Assembly (NCBI GenBank): GCA_036393335.1
Contig: DASWHD010000264.1
Location: 1-20,481 of the forward strand
Source of the DNA: DASWHD01 sp036393335
GTDB lineage: Bacteria; CG2-30-53-67; CG2-30-70-394
Length of the DNA stretch: 20,481 bases
Direction: 5' to 3'
Position numbers and translations under genes: made by a program. Under the pieces are notes generated by a model that was not told the origin of the DNA, searched no databases, and saw only the letters and a list, made by a program, of their open reading frames with translations. Of the stretch, positions 1-7,191 are shown in pieces (position 1 is the stretch's first letter; each line of letters begins with the position of its first letter).

Positions 1-874
1 GGAGGGTGCCGCCACCGACGAGACCGGCGTCGGAGATCGAGTGGTGCGGGCTGCGAAACGGCCGCCGGGTGATCAGCCCCTCACCGGGCGGAAGCGAGCC
101 GTGTACCGAGTAGATGCGCGTGGTCTCCAGCGCCTCATCCAGGGTCATGGGCGGCAACAGGGTAGGGAGGCGCTCGGCGAGCATGGTCTTGCCGCTGCCC
201 GGCGGGCCGACCATCAGCAGGTTGTGGGAGCCCGCGGCGGCGATTTCCAGGGCACGTTTAGCGCGCTCCTGGCCGGCGACCTCCGCCAGGTCGATGCCGG
301 GGTCGCGGTCGCGCGCGGCGAACAGCGTGCGCGGGTCGATCACCGTGGGCTCCGCCTCCCGCTCGCCACAGAGGATGGCCGCGGCCTGGGCGAGGCTGTC
401 CACGCCGATCACCTCGATCCCTTCCACCACGGCCGCCTCCACCGCGTTGACCCGCGGCACCAGCAGCCGCCGGCCGTGGCCGTGGTGGCGCAGCCATAGG
501 GCGACGGACAGGGCGCCGCGCACCCCCTTCACGCGGCCGTCCAGGGCCAGCTCGCCGAGGATCAGCCAGCGGGAGAGGTCGGCGCCGCGCAGGCTGCGCC
601 CCGCCGCGAGGAGAGTCAGGGCGACGGCCAGGTCGAAGCGCGCCCCCTCCTTGCGCAGGTCGGCGGGCGCCAGGTTGACGGTGATGCGTTGGTCCGGGAA
701 GGGGAAGCCGCTGTTGGTGATCGCCGCCCGCACCCGCTCGCGGCTCTCCTTCACCGCCGTGTCCGGCAGACCGACGGTGCTCATCGCCGGCAGGCCGCGG
801 GCGATGTCCACCTCGACTTCGATGGGATGGGCCGCCACCCCCACTGGGGTCGCGGAAAGGGCACGGGCCAGCAT
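1..874 (-). CDS. comM: ComM/YifB-family Mg-chelatase-like AAA+ ATPase, 5' part (cut by window edge)
   Basis: The minus-strand frame from ATG 874 stays open to the window edge, giving about 291 residues of a family usually near 500. It begins MLARALSATPVGVAAHPIEV and continues with the typical ComM N-terminal domain (VGLPDTAVKESRERVRAA, then ITVNLAPADLRKEGARFDL). The ATPase domain follows, with Walker A GPPGSGKTMLAERLP and then the family segment PFRSPHHSISDAGLVGGG at the very edge. Walker B and the C-terminus lie outside the window. The start is set by a strong Shine-Dalgarno sequence (AGGAGGAG, plus-strand 880-887) ending five bases before the ATG. ComM is known as a hexameric helicase that helps branch migration of incoming DNA during natural transformation. 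It is widespread, and its presence alone does not prove competence. The gene is separated from tgt by about 380 bp with an inverted repeat. Confidence 0.95.
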   Translation of the reverse strand, partial: MLARALSATPVGVAAHPIEVEVDIARGLPAMSTVGLPDTAVKESRERVRAAITNSGFPFPDQRITVNLAPADLRKEGARFDLAVALTLLAAGRSLRGADLSRWLILGELALDGRVKGVRGALSVALWLRHHGHGRRLLVPRVNAVEAAVVEGIEVIGVDSLAQAAAILCGEREAEPTVIDPRTLFAARDRDPGIDLAEVAGQERAKRALEIAAAGSHNLLMVGPPGSGKTMLAERLPTLLPPMTLDEALETTRIYSVHGSLPPGEGLITRRPFRSPHHSISDAGLVGGGTL

Positions 875-1015
875 GGAGAGCTCCTCCTGAGCTCGACGGT
901 GACCCCTCCGGGGCCGGTAATTCCGTGCCAGCCTCGCCGAGGGGCGCGCGTTTTTCAAGCCGCGCTGCCCATGATTGCGCAGAGAAAACGGGCGCCTCGA
1001 TACGCACCGTTTTAT

Positions 1016-1185
1016 AAGGAAGGTCGGAAAGGGGGCAGGAAAGCAGGAAGGGGTGGTAACTCAATGGCAAAGAGGCGATCCATCCAGGCCCCGGCGTGCA
1101 TCCCACCACTACCCAGCATGGCGCGGAACCTCGGGGGTTACGGACGTCATGTGTGCGTGCCGCTCAACCCCTTCCTGCCTTCCTT
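1016..1185. repeat. Inverted repeat in the comM-tgt intergenic region
   Basis: The 382-bp gap between tgt and comM has no convincing gene. It contains a two-part inverted repeat. AAGGAAGG at 1016-1023 pairs with CCTTCCTT at 1178-1185. CAGGAAGGGGT at 1044-1054 pairs exactly with ACCCCTTCCTG at 1167-1177. The left side has about 20 extra bases between the two arm segments (an unpaired purine-rich stretch with a second CAGGAAAG). The enclosed sequence is about 110 bp. It could be a decayed mobile repeat or a structured RNA between the two genes. It is not a standard terminator, because there is no short loop or T-tract. Confidence 0.55.
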
Positions 1186-1256
1186 AGATGAAGTCTGCCA
1201 CCGCCAGGGGTCTCGCAGGCGATCTGCGGCGGGGACACGTAGCGGTCGAGACCTAG

Positions 1257-2435
1257 CTAGCCCGGACCCTTGCCGCGGGGCAGGTAGCGATCGAGAAAGC
1301 GATCATGAAAGTCGGCGAACTCGCCCGCCTCGATGGCGCCGCGGATTCCCGCCATCAAGTCCTGATAGAAACATAGGTTGTGGATGGTGGCGAGGGTGGC
1401 GGCGAGGGGCTCATCGAGGGCAAACAGGTGGTGCAGGTAGGCGCGGCTGAAGGTACGGCAGGTGTAGCAGCGGCACCCCTTGTCCGCCGCCAGGAGGTCG
1501 CGGCGATAGCGCTTGTCGCGGATCCGCACCTTGCCGGTGCGGGTGAAGAGGGTGCCACCGCGGCCGAACCGGGCCGGGATGACGCAGTCGAAGAGGTCGC
1601 AGCCGGCGGCGACCGAGGCAAGGATGTCCTCCGGGAGCCCCACGCCCATGAGGTAGCGAGGCCGATCCGTGGGGAGGAGCGGCGTGGTATACGCCACGAC
1701 CTCGCGGATCTTGTCGGTCCCCTCGCCCACCGACACGCCGCCGATCGCGTAGCCATCGAAGCCGAGGGTGGCGATCTCCCGCGCAGAGCGCTCTCGCAGA
1801 TGGCGGTGGGTGAAGCCCTGGACGATGCCGAACAGGAGCTGGTCCGCGCGCTGGTGGGCGTGGCGGCACCGGTCCGCCCACGCCGAGGTACGCTCCACCG
1901 CCGCCTCCGCCTCGGCCATGGTGGCGTCCGAGCCGACGCACTCGTCGAAGCACATGGCGATGTCGCTGCCAAGGAGCCCCTGGATGCGGATCGATTCCTC
2001 GGCGTCGAACCAGATCCGGCCGCTCGCCCCGCGCGGCCGCTCCTTGCGCGGGTCGGCGAAGGCGACACCGCCGTCGGAGACCTGGCGTTCCGGAAGGCTG
2101 AAGACCTGAAAGCCGCCGGAGTCGGTCAGGATCGAGCGGGGCCACCCCATGAAGCGGTGCAGACCGCCGTGCCTGGCGATCAGCTCCGGCCCCGGCTGGA
2201 GGAAGAGGTGAAAGGTGTTGGCCAAGACCACGGCCGGCTCCCCCGCCTCCGCTACTTGGTGCGGCGTGAGCCCCTTGACCGTGCCGCGGGTGCCGACGGG
2301 CATGAACGACGGGGTATCGATGACCCCGTGGTCGGTGCGGAAGCGGCACCGCCGCGCGCCGCCCGTGGCGGTGCCCAGCTCTGCGAAGTCGATATTTCTC
2401 GGGGTCCGGTTCATTCGTGGGGAATTGTCACCCAT
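1257..2435 (-). CDS. tgt: Queuine/preQ1 tRNA-ribosyltransferase (Tgt)
   Basis: The gene encodes 392 residues, close to the family norm of 370-390. Tgt exchanges guanine 34 of GUN anticodons for the queuosine precursor preQ1. Visible hallmarks are PSFMPVGTRGTVKGLTP near the N-terminus, LTDSGGFQVFSL with the catalytic-site Asp, FDECVG, GFDGYAIGGVSVGEG, LMGVGLPEDIL, and LFDCVIP with the nucleophile Asp. A C-terminal zinc site follows as CRCYTC plus a later His in AYLHHL. The Val in GGVSVGE matches preQ1-type bacterial enzymes rather than queuine-type eukaryotic ones. The usually invariant PTRNARNG segment, which contacts the anticodon loop, reads PARFGRGG here. The start is uncertain: ATG 2435 and ATG 2414 (MNRTPRN) are both possible and neither has a clear Shine-Dalgarno. 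The usual neighbours queA, yajC and secDF are absent. Confidence 0.95.
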   Translation of the reverse strand: MGDNSPRMNRTPRNIDFAELGTATGGARRCRFRTDHGVIDTPSFMPVGTRGTVKGLTPHQVAEAGEPAVVLANTFHLFLQPGPELIARHGGLHRFMGWPRSILTDSGGFQVFSLPERQVSDGGVAFADPRKERPRGASGRIWFDAEESIRIQGLLGSDIAMCFDECVGSDATMAEAEAAVERTSAWADRCRHAHQRADQLLFGIVQGFTHRHLRERSAREIATLGFDGYAIGGVSVGEGTDKIREVVAYTTPLLPTDRPRYLMGVGLPEDILASVAAGCDLFDCVIPARFGRGGTLFTRTGKVRIRDKRYRRDLLAADKGCRCYTCRTFSRAYLHHLFALDEPLAATLATIHNLCFYQDLMAGIRGAIEAGEFADFHDRFLDRYLPRGKGPG

Positions 2436-2686
2436 TCGTTGCAGGGTCGCGTCGCAAAATGAGTCACTGTTAAAAAATGGGACAAACGCGGGAGGACGGC
2501 ATGAAAAATCAACGTTTCCAGCAGGTTATTGCATCGAGCTGATGGACGGTGGGAAGCACAGCCGTATAATTTTTGAACGGTCGACAGGCCGGTCGGTGAC
2601 CGCCTCATTTTGGGGTTGCACTCCAAACCCTGGAAAAACAAACTGTTCTACTTGGTTTGAGAGAGATGGACGGGTCCTGCCATAGT
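2436..2686. other. Intergenic region, AT-richer, no gene seen
   Basis: This stretch between tgt and the small plus-strand gene is clearly less GC-rich than its surroundings, and none of its short frames looks like a protein. It contains a TATAAT at 2563-2568 on the plus strand without a good -35 partner, and a short dyad (CGGTC, 3-nt gap, GACCG) near 2590-2601. These lie upstream of the sigma-54-like element and could be regulator sites, but I cannot show that. Confidence 0.4.
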
Positions 2687-2702
2687 TGGCACACGGCTTG
2701 AA
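2687..2702 (+). promoter_or_regulatory. Sigma-54-like (-24/-12) promoter element
   Basis: The plus strand reads TGGCACACGGCTTGAA. Against the RpoN consensus TGGCAC-N5-TTGC, the -24 box is perfect and the spacing is exact. The -12 box is TTGA instead of TTGC, losing the usually important C. It points toward the small gene starting at 2814, with a predicted 5' leader of about 100 nt. This is a motif match by eye only. Confidence 0.4.
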
Positions 2703-2813
2703 TACGTAGTAAAAACCCCACACCCTCGTGAAAACCGCACAACCTTCACCCATAGGCAGGATGCCATGCAGGATCGACCGCCAGGAGAGAGCCCTCTCCC
2801 ACCGGGAGTAGCC

Positions 2814-2990
2814 ATGGACCGTCGCAAAGGAGAACGACGGCGGTTTCTGCGCCGCGCGTACGACCGGCTGGCTGCCCTGCTGGCAGCGGCAAGCGACCCC
2901 ATCTACAAGGGCGACTACTTCCGGGAGCGGCGCGGCGCGGCCCTCGATCGGCGCCAGGATGACCGTCGCACCCTCGCGGGCAGGACGTAA
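2814..2990 (+). CDS. Small Arg-rich protein of unknown function (58 aa)
   Basis: ATG 2814 has a good Shine-Dalgarno (GGGAG, five bases before the start) and gives MDRRKGERRRFLRRAYDRL and onward. An upstream in-frame ATG at 2766 would add 16 residues rich in Pro and Gly and seems less likely. The protein has two similar charged motifs near its ends, DRRKGERRRF and ERRGAALDRRQDDRRT. They flank a short Ala/Leu helix (YDRLAALLAAASD) and the segment PIYKGDYFRERR. No signal peptide or membrane segment is visible. ERRxGxDRR-type motifs occur in many proteobacterial small or regulatory proteins, but I do not know a function. It is the only plus-strand gene in the left half, is convergent with rne (about 40 bp between stops), and is preceded by a sigma-54-like element. 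This context supports a real, separately regulated gene. Confidence 0.6.
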   Translation: MDRRKGERRRFLRRAYDRLAALLAAASDPIYKGDYFRERRGAALDRRQDDRRTLAGRT

Positions 2991-3024
2991 TCCGGACGAC
3001 GGGTCGATTGCCGTCCGATCCTCC

Positions 3025-3038
3025 GCGGGCTAGCCCGC
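3025..3038. repeat. Perfect 14-bp palindrome containing the rne stop codon
   Basis: GCGGGCTAGCCCGC is perfectly self-complementary, and the TAG stop of rne (minus strand) lies in its centre. The 13 bases 3028-3040 (GGCTAGCCCGCAT) are identical to the start of the repeat arm at 15792-15804. The gene end may therefore derive from the same repeat family. It may also help terminate the convergent small gene and rne, though there is no T-tract. Confidence 0.6.
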
Positions 3039-5348
3039 ATCGCCAGGGGAGGCGGCTCCCTCCGACGGTGACGCCGTGCCCCGCTTCTTGGCGGCCTTCT
3101 TCTTGGGCGCCGCACGCTTCCTTTTCGCCGCCGGCGCCACATCGACAGCCGGCTGTTGGGGCTCGGCAGCCACGGGCGCGGCGGCCGTCTTCTTTACGGC
3201 GCGCTTCTTTGCCGGGGCGCGTTTCCTCTCTGCGGGGGCGGCAGTGACCGTGGTCTCTGCCGGTGGGCCAGGTGTCTCGGGTGTGTGTACCGCCGGTTCG
3301 GCTGGGCCCTCCGCGGCAACCTTCTTGACGGCCTTCTTCCGTTTCTTCTTCGGTGCTACCACTCCTTCCTCACCGGTCACCGCGGGCGCGGCTTGATCGG
3401 GGAAGATCTCGGGCGTCGGAGCAGGGGAAGGCGGGGACGGCGAGGCCGTGCCCACAGACGGGGCCTCGGCGGCGGACGCGGCGCCCTTCTTGCGGCGGCG
3501 CCGCCGTGGCCGCTTCTTCTTGCCACCGGGTTGTGTCGTATCCTCGGCCGCCCCGGCGCCAACTTTGGGCTGCGGAACCTGCGCCGTGTCCAAGGCTAGG
3601 GAAATGGTCGCCTCCTCCGATGCAGTCATCGTCTCCCCGACGGGCACCGCCTCCACAACGGATGGCTCCTCCGCCTGCGCCGCGGTCTCACCGTTCACGG
3701 GCTCGGCCACGCCACGGCCGCGGCTGCGCCGCCGCCGCCGGCGACGGCGGCCCGGAGAGCCCTCCTCCGTGGCGGGCTCCGCCACCGCTGCCGCCGCTAT
3801 CTCTGGCACGATCTCGGGTGCCGCCACATCGAGGGGCGTCGCCACCTCCCCTATCTCCCGGAGCTCTTCCTGGCGCCGTTTGACCACCTCGGTCCGGGAC
3901 TGGTGCGGCAGCAGGGTCGGGTCGGTGGCGACGTAGATCTCCACGTCGCGGCGCCGCTCCAAGTCGGCCAGGGTGTCGCGGCCGTCGTTGAGGAGATAGG
4001 TCGCGACCGACGGCGCGACGGTGAGCTCGATACGCTGCACGCCCGGATTGGCCGCCGTGGCCTGCAAGGTACGGAGGAAGCCGGTCGCCACCGACTCGAC
4101 GGAGGCCACCCGGCCGGTGCCCTCGCACAACGGACAGGTCGCGTGGGAGCCCTCCAGGAGGGATGCCTTGACCCGCTGTCGCGATAGCTCCAACAGGCCA
4201 AACTTGGAGATCTTGCCCACGTCGAAGCGCGCCTTGTCGCCCTTCATCGCCTGGGTCAGTCTCTCTTCCACTTGGTGGCGGTGCTTCGCCTCGGTCATGT
4301 CGATGAAGTCGCAGACGATCAGCCCCCCCAGGTCGCGTAACCGGAGCTGCCGGGCGATCTCGGTGGCGGCCTCCATGTTGGTGCGAAACGACGTCTCCTC
4401 CGGCGACCGCGACTGGCTGGCGCGGCCGGAGTTGACGTCGATCGCCACCAGTGCCTCGGTGGGATCGATGACGATCGAGCCACCGGAAGGCAGGGGCACC
4501 TGCCGTTTGTAGATGGTGGCGATCTGCTCCTCGGTCTGGTAGCGCGAGAAGATCGGCCGCTTCTCGCGATGCGCCGTCACCCGCTCCACGTACTCCGGCA
4601 TCGTGCGGCGCAGAAACTCGCGGATGCGCTCGGCCACCTCCTCGTTGTCCACCATGATCTCGTCGATGTCGCTGGAGAAGTAGTCGCGGATGGTGCGGGT
4701 GATGATGTCGTGCTCCTGATAGACCAGGCCCGCCGCGTCGCCGCGCTTCTCGTACACTTCCTGGACCCGTGCCCACAGCTCCTTCAGGTAGCGGTAGTCG
4801 CGCCGCAGGTCTTCGATCGAACGTCCCAGGCCGGCGGTGCGGATGATAATTCCGGGGGGCTCGCCGCCCTCCTCCGCCTCCAGTGACTCGAAGAATGCCT
4901 TGAGCTGCTTGCGCTCCGCCGCGTCTTCGATCTTGCGTGAGATCCCGCCGCCGGAGCAGTTCGGCATAAAGACCAGATAGCGACCGGGAAGCGAGACGAA
5001 GGTGGAGAGCGCCGCGCCCTTCTGGCCACGCTCCTCGCGGATCGCCTGCACCACTGCGCGGTCGCCGCGTTTCAACAGGTCCTCGATGCGCCGCTTGCCA
5101 CCCTTCGGCTTGAAGAGGTTGAAGTTGACCTCGGAGATGGACAGGAAGCCGTGGCGCTCCGCTCCATAATCGAGGAACGCCGCCTGGATGGACGGCTCCA
5201 CCCGCACCACCGTGGCGGTGTAGATGTTGCCCTTGATCTTGCGCTGGGCGTGAAACTCGATGTTGAGCTCGTCGAGCACGCCGTCACTCAAGATGGCGAC
5301 GCGGGTTTCTTCCGCCTCCGCGGCGTTGACCAGCATTTTTCGCGACAT
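3030..5348 (-). CDS. rne: Ribonuclease E/G family endoribonuclease with long basic tail
   Basis: The protein has 772 residues from ATG 5348 (MSRKMLVNAAEAEETRVAIL), supported by AGGA six bases upstream. The frame stays open further upstream, but that extension overlaps the neighbouring gene and does not look like protein. An S1 RNA-binding fold occupies about residues 35-125. The catalytic core has both metal-binding Asp residues, D304 in VAIDVNSGRA and D347 in GGLIVCDFIDM, matching D303 and D346 of E. coli RNase E. The zinc link is CPLCEGTG (C405, C408). From about residue 500 the sequence becomes low-complexity Pro/Ala/Glu with about five Arg/Lys blocks, for example RRRRRRRRSRGRG, KKKRPRRRRRKKG and KKKAAKKRG. 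Known roles of the family are mRNA decay and rRNA/tRNA maturation. The tail probably binds RNA or degradosome partners (inference). It lies 23 bp downstream of the kinase-like gene. Confidence 0.93.
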   Translation of the reverse strand: MSRKMLVNAAEAEETRVAILSDGVLDELNIEFHAQRKIKGNIYTATVVRVEPSIQAAFLDYGAERHGFLSISEVNFNLFKPKGGKRRIEDLLKRGDRAVVQAIREERGQKGAALSTFVSLPGRYLVFMPNCSGGGISRKIEDAAERKQLKAFFESLEAEEGGEPPGIIIRTAGLGRSIEDLRRDYRYLKELWARVQEVYEKRGDAAGLVYQEHDIITRTIRDYFSSDIDEIMVDNEEVAERIREFLRRTMPEYVERVTAHREKRPIFSRYQTEEQIATIYKRQVPLPSGGSIVIDPTEALVAIDVNSGRASQSRSPEETSFRTNMEAATEIARQLRLRDLGGLIVCDFIDMTEAKHRHQVEERLTQAMKGDKARFDVGKISKFGLLELSRQRVKASLLEGSHATCPLCEGTGRVASVESVATGFLRTLQATAANPGVQRIELTVAPSVATYLLNDGRDTLADLERRRDVEIYVATDPTLLPHQSRTEVVKRRQEELREIGEVATPLDVAAPEIVPEIAAAAVAEPATEEGSPGRRRRRRRRSRGRGVAEPVNGETAAQAEEPSVVEAVPVGETMTASEEATISLALDTAQVPQPKVGAGAAEDTTQPGGKKKRPRRRRRKKGAASAAEAPSVGTASPSPPSPAPTPEIFPDQAAPAVTGEEGVVAPKKKRKKAVKKVAAEGPAEPAVHTPETPGPPAETTVTAAPAERKRAPAKKRAVKKTAAAPVAAEPQQPAVDVAPAAKRKRAAPKKKAAKKRGTASPSEGAASPGDAG

Positions 5349-5371
5349 GGGATTCCTTGCGAGGGGTGGCC

Positions 5372-6103
5372 TCAGCCCGCTCCCTCTGGTGAGATGGGTT
5401 GTGTCGGTTCCGGCAAAGGGAGCGAGACTCGCAGGTCGCACCCGCCCGCAGAGGAGGGATGCGCGGTGCAGCTCCCCCCCAGGGCAGTGGCCAGGCCCTC
5501 GATCACCGCCAGCTCCGTGGCTCGTTCGGCGGACGTGGATGCATGCAGCCCGGGCGCCGAGGGGTCCTGCGTCGCTGGGCCGCAGGCCACGTCCAACCAC
5601 TCCCCGGCGCCGCTCGGCGCCGGCCGGAGAGCGAGGGTGATGGCCGGCGACGGATCGGCGAGCGCCAGCAGCCCGCGCAGCAGGCAGCGCAATCCCTGCC
5701 CGTCCACCGCCACGCTCCGTCCCTCCGGGACGTGACAGTCGATGGTCACGTCCTGGCCGAGGACGAGCTCCCGCACCAGCCCGTCGAGGGCCTCCGGGCG
5801 AGGTGAATGGGGCGGCCGGCTGGCGGTGGCGAGCAGGTAGAGCAGGGCATCGAGGCGCGCCCGAAGCCGCTGCGCCGCACGCACCAGCGTCTCCCCGTAG
5901 CCATCCTTCCTGTGGTTCTCCGCGTCCTCCTCCTGGAGGAGCTCGGCGAAGCCCAGGATGGTCAGGAGATGACCGTGCAGGTAGTGGGTGGAATCGTGAG
6001 CGAGGGTGACGGTGGCCAGCAGCCGCTGGACCACCATTGGGTCGGAGAAGGGCGTCAGCGGCTCCTCCACTCCGGACCCCCGATGTGGGTCAGATGTTCC
6101 CAT
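5372..6103 (-). CDS. Degenerate histidine-kinase-like protein (possible phosphotransferase)
   Basis: The frame encodes up to 243 residues. A HisKA-like helix is visible around residues 30-60: after an AHDSTHY stretch comes HLLTILGFAELLQEE, where normal kinases have H-E/D-x-x-N-P-L-x-x-I-x-G-x-A-E-L-L. H40 aligns with the phospho-accepting His, but Tyr follows instead of Glu/Asp. The second half resembles an HATPase fold (VDGQGLRCLLRGLLALAD, then ELAVIEGLATALGGS, ending DLRVSLPLP). It lacks the N-box Asn and the DxGxG G1 box, so ATP binding looks lost. No sensor or membrane segment is present. Such proteins can act as phosphotransferases (ChpT or Spo0B style) or structural partners; this is inference. 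ATG 6103 overlaps gpsA by 49 bp. GTG 6070 and ATG 6037 are alternatives, and the last clears gpsA but has no nearby Shine-Dalgarno. It sits between gpsA and rne in the same direction. Confidence 0.7.
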   Translation of the reverse strand: MGTSDPHRGSGVEEPLTPFSDPMVVQRLLATVTLAHDSTHYLHGHLLTILGFAELLQEEDAENHRKDGYGETLVRAAQRLRARLDALLYLLATASRPPHSPRPEALDGLVRELVLGQDVTIDCHVPEGRSVAVDGQGLRCLLRGLLALADPSPAITLALRPAPSGAGEWLDVACGPATQDPSAPGLHASTSAERATELAVIEGLATALGGSCTAHPSSAGGCDLRVSLPLPEPTQPISPEGAG

Positions 6104-7113
6104 TCTTCTTTCAATTCTCGAACCATCAGCCGATCCACCGCGCCGCGCAAGTCGCCGCCTTCATACAGGGCGTGGTAGACCTCACCGCAGATTGGCATGG
6201 AGACGCCGAGGCGCTGGGCGAGATGATAGACGGATCGTGTGGTGCGCACCCCCTCCGCCACCATCTTCATCTCCTTGAGGATGGAGCGCAGGCTCTCCCC
6301 GCGGCCGAGGCGTTTGCCCACGGTGCGGTTCCGCGAGAGGTCGCCGGTGCAGGTGAGGACCAGGTCGCCGATACCGGCGAGACCGAGAAAGGTGAGGGGC
6401 GAGGCGCCCATGGCGGTGCCCAGGGCCGCCACCTCCGCCTGACCGCGGGTGATCAGGGCGGCGATGGTGTTGGCCCCGAGGCCGAGGCCGTCGCACGCGC
6501 CGGTGGCGATCGCGATCACGTTCTTCACCGCGCCGCCGAGTTCCACCCCCACCACATCCGGGCTCGTGTAGACCCGCATGTAGGGGGCGGTGAAGGCCCC
6601 CTGCACGGTCTTCGCAGTGGTCTCGCTGAGGGAGGCGACGGTCACCGCCGTCGGCAGCCCGCTTGCCACCTCGCGCGCGAAGCTCGGCCCGGAGAGGTAT
6701 GCGCACCGCTCCGGCGGCATGCCCGGCAGCTCCTCCGCGAGGATCTCGGAGATCAGCATCAGGGTGTCGTTCTCGATTCCCTTGGTGGCGCTCACCAGGT
6801 ATGGCGAACCATGCAGCAGGCCGTCGAGCTGGCGCAGCACCGGCCGCAGGAACTGCGTCGGGACGACTGACAGCAGGATCTCCTTGTCCGCCACGGCCTC
6901 CCCCAGGTCGGTGGCGATCACCAGCGACTCCGGCAGGCGGATGCCCGGCAGGTAGACGTCGTTGACATGCGTCTCCCGCATGCGCGCGGCGAGGTCGGCC
7001 TCGAACACCCACTGGACGACGCGATGACCCTGACCGCACAACAGGTGGGCGAGGGCGGTCCCCCAGCCCCCGCCGCCGATGACGCCGATCGAGAAGGTGC
7101 GATCAGTGCGCAT
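6055..7113 (-). CDS. gpsA: NAD(P)+-dependent glycerol-3-phosphate dehydrogenase
   Basis: The protein has about 352 residues, beginning MRTDRTFSIGVIGGGGWGTA. It reduces dihydroxyacetone phosphate to sn-glycerol 3-phosphate for phospholipid synthesis in the cytoplasm. The N-terminal Rossmann motif GGGGWGTALAHLL is clear. It is followed by LSVVPTQFLRPVL, SATKGIE, YLSGPSFAREVASGLPTAV, then the catalytic-domain segment VELGGAVKNVIAIATG with the conserved Lys, LGLGANTIAALITRG, and LTFLGLAGIGDLVLTCTGDLSRNR. A GTG at 7128 would add five residues. Neither start has a clear Shine-Dalgarno. The gene lies 78 bp downstream of rrf2 and overlaps or abuts the next gene. Being in line with the ABC operon suggests readthrough, but a separate promoter in the 78-bp gap is not excluded; a weak ACTCG/CGAGT dyad sits there at 7143-7158. 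Confidence 0.95.
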   Translation of the reverse strand: MRTDRTFSIGVIGGGGWGTALAHLLCGQGHRVVQWVFEADLAARMRETHVNDVYLPGIRLPESLVIATDLGEAVADKEILLSVVPTQFLRPVLRQLDGLLHGSPYLVSATKGIENDTLMLISEILAEELPGMPPERCAYLSGPSFAREVASGLPTAVTVASLSETTAKTVQGAFTAPYMRVYTSPDVVGVELGGAVKNVIAIATGACDGLGLGANTIAALITRGQAEVAALGTAMGASPLTFLGLAGIGDLVLTCTGDLSRNRTVGKRLGRGESLRSILKEMKMVAEGVRTTRSVYHLAQRLGVSMPICGEVYHALYEGGDLRGAVDRLMVRELKEEWEHLTHIGGPEWRSR

Positions 7114-7191
7114 ACGGGACCGACGCACCGAGCAGGACGCCGACTCGCTGACCCGAGTGGAACACCGACATCGCCGCAGGGGGCCGGCGCC

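Noticed and set aside
915..930. Possible sigma-54 site upstream of comM (minus strand TGGCACGGAATTACC)
   Set aside because: The -24 box is good, but at the right spacing the -12 box reads TACC rather than TTGC, so there is no real support.
258..1109. Minus-strand frame of 283 codons over comM
   Set aside because: It is Pro/Gly/Arg-rich shadow sequence out of frame with the clear ComM protein, which has its own strong ribosome site at 880-887.
1380..2462. Plus-strand frame of 360 codons opposite tgt
   Set aside because: It is antisense to a well-recognised Tgt; its composition is typical of high-GC antisense frames and no motif is seen.
5349..5600. N-terminal extension of the RNase E/G frame
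   Set aside because: It overlaps the kinase-like gene, reads as low-quality sequence, and the family start MSRKML with a ribosome site lies at 5348.
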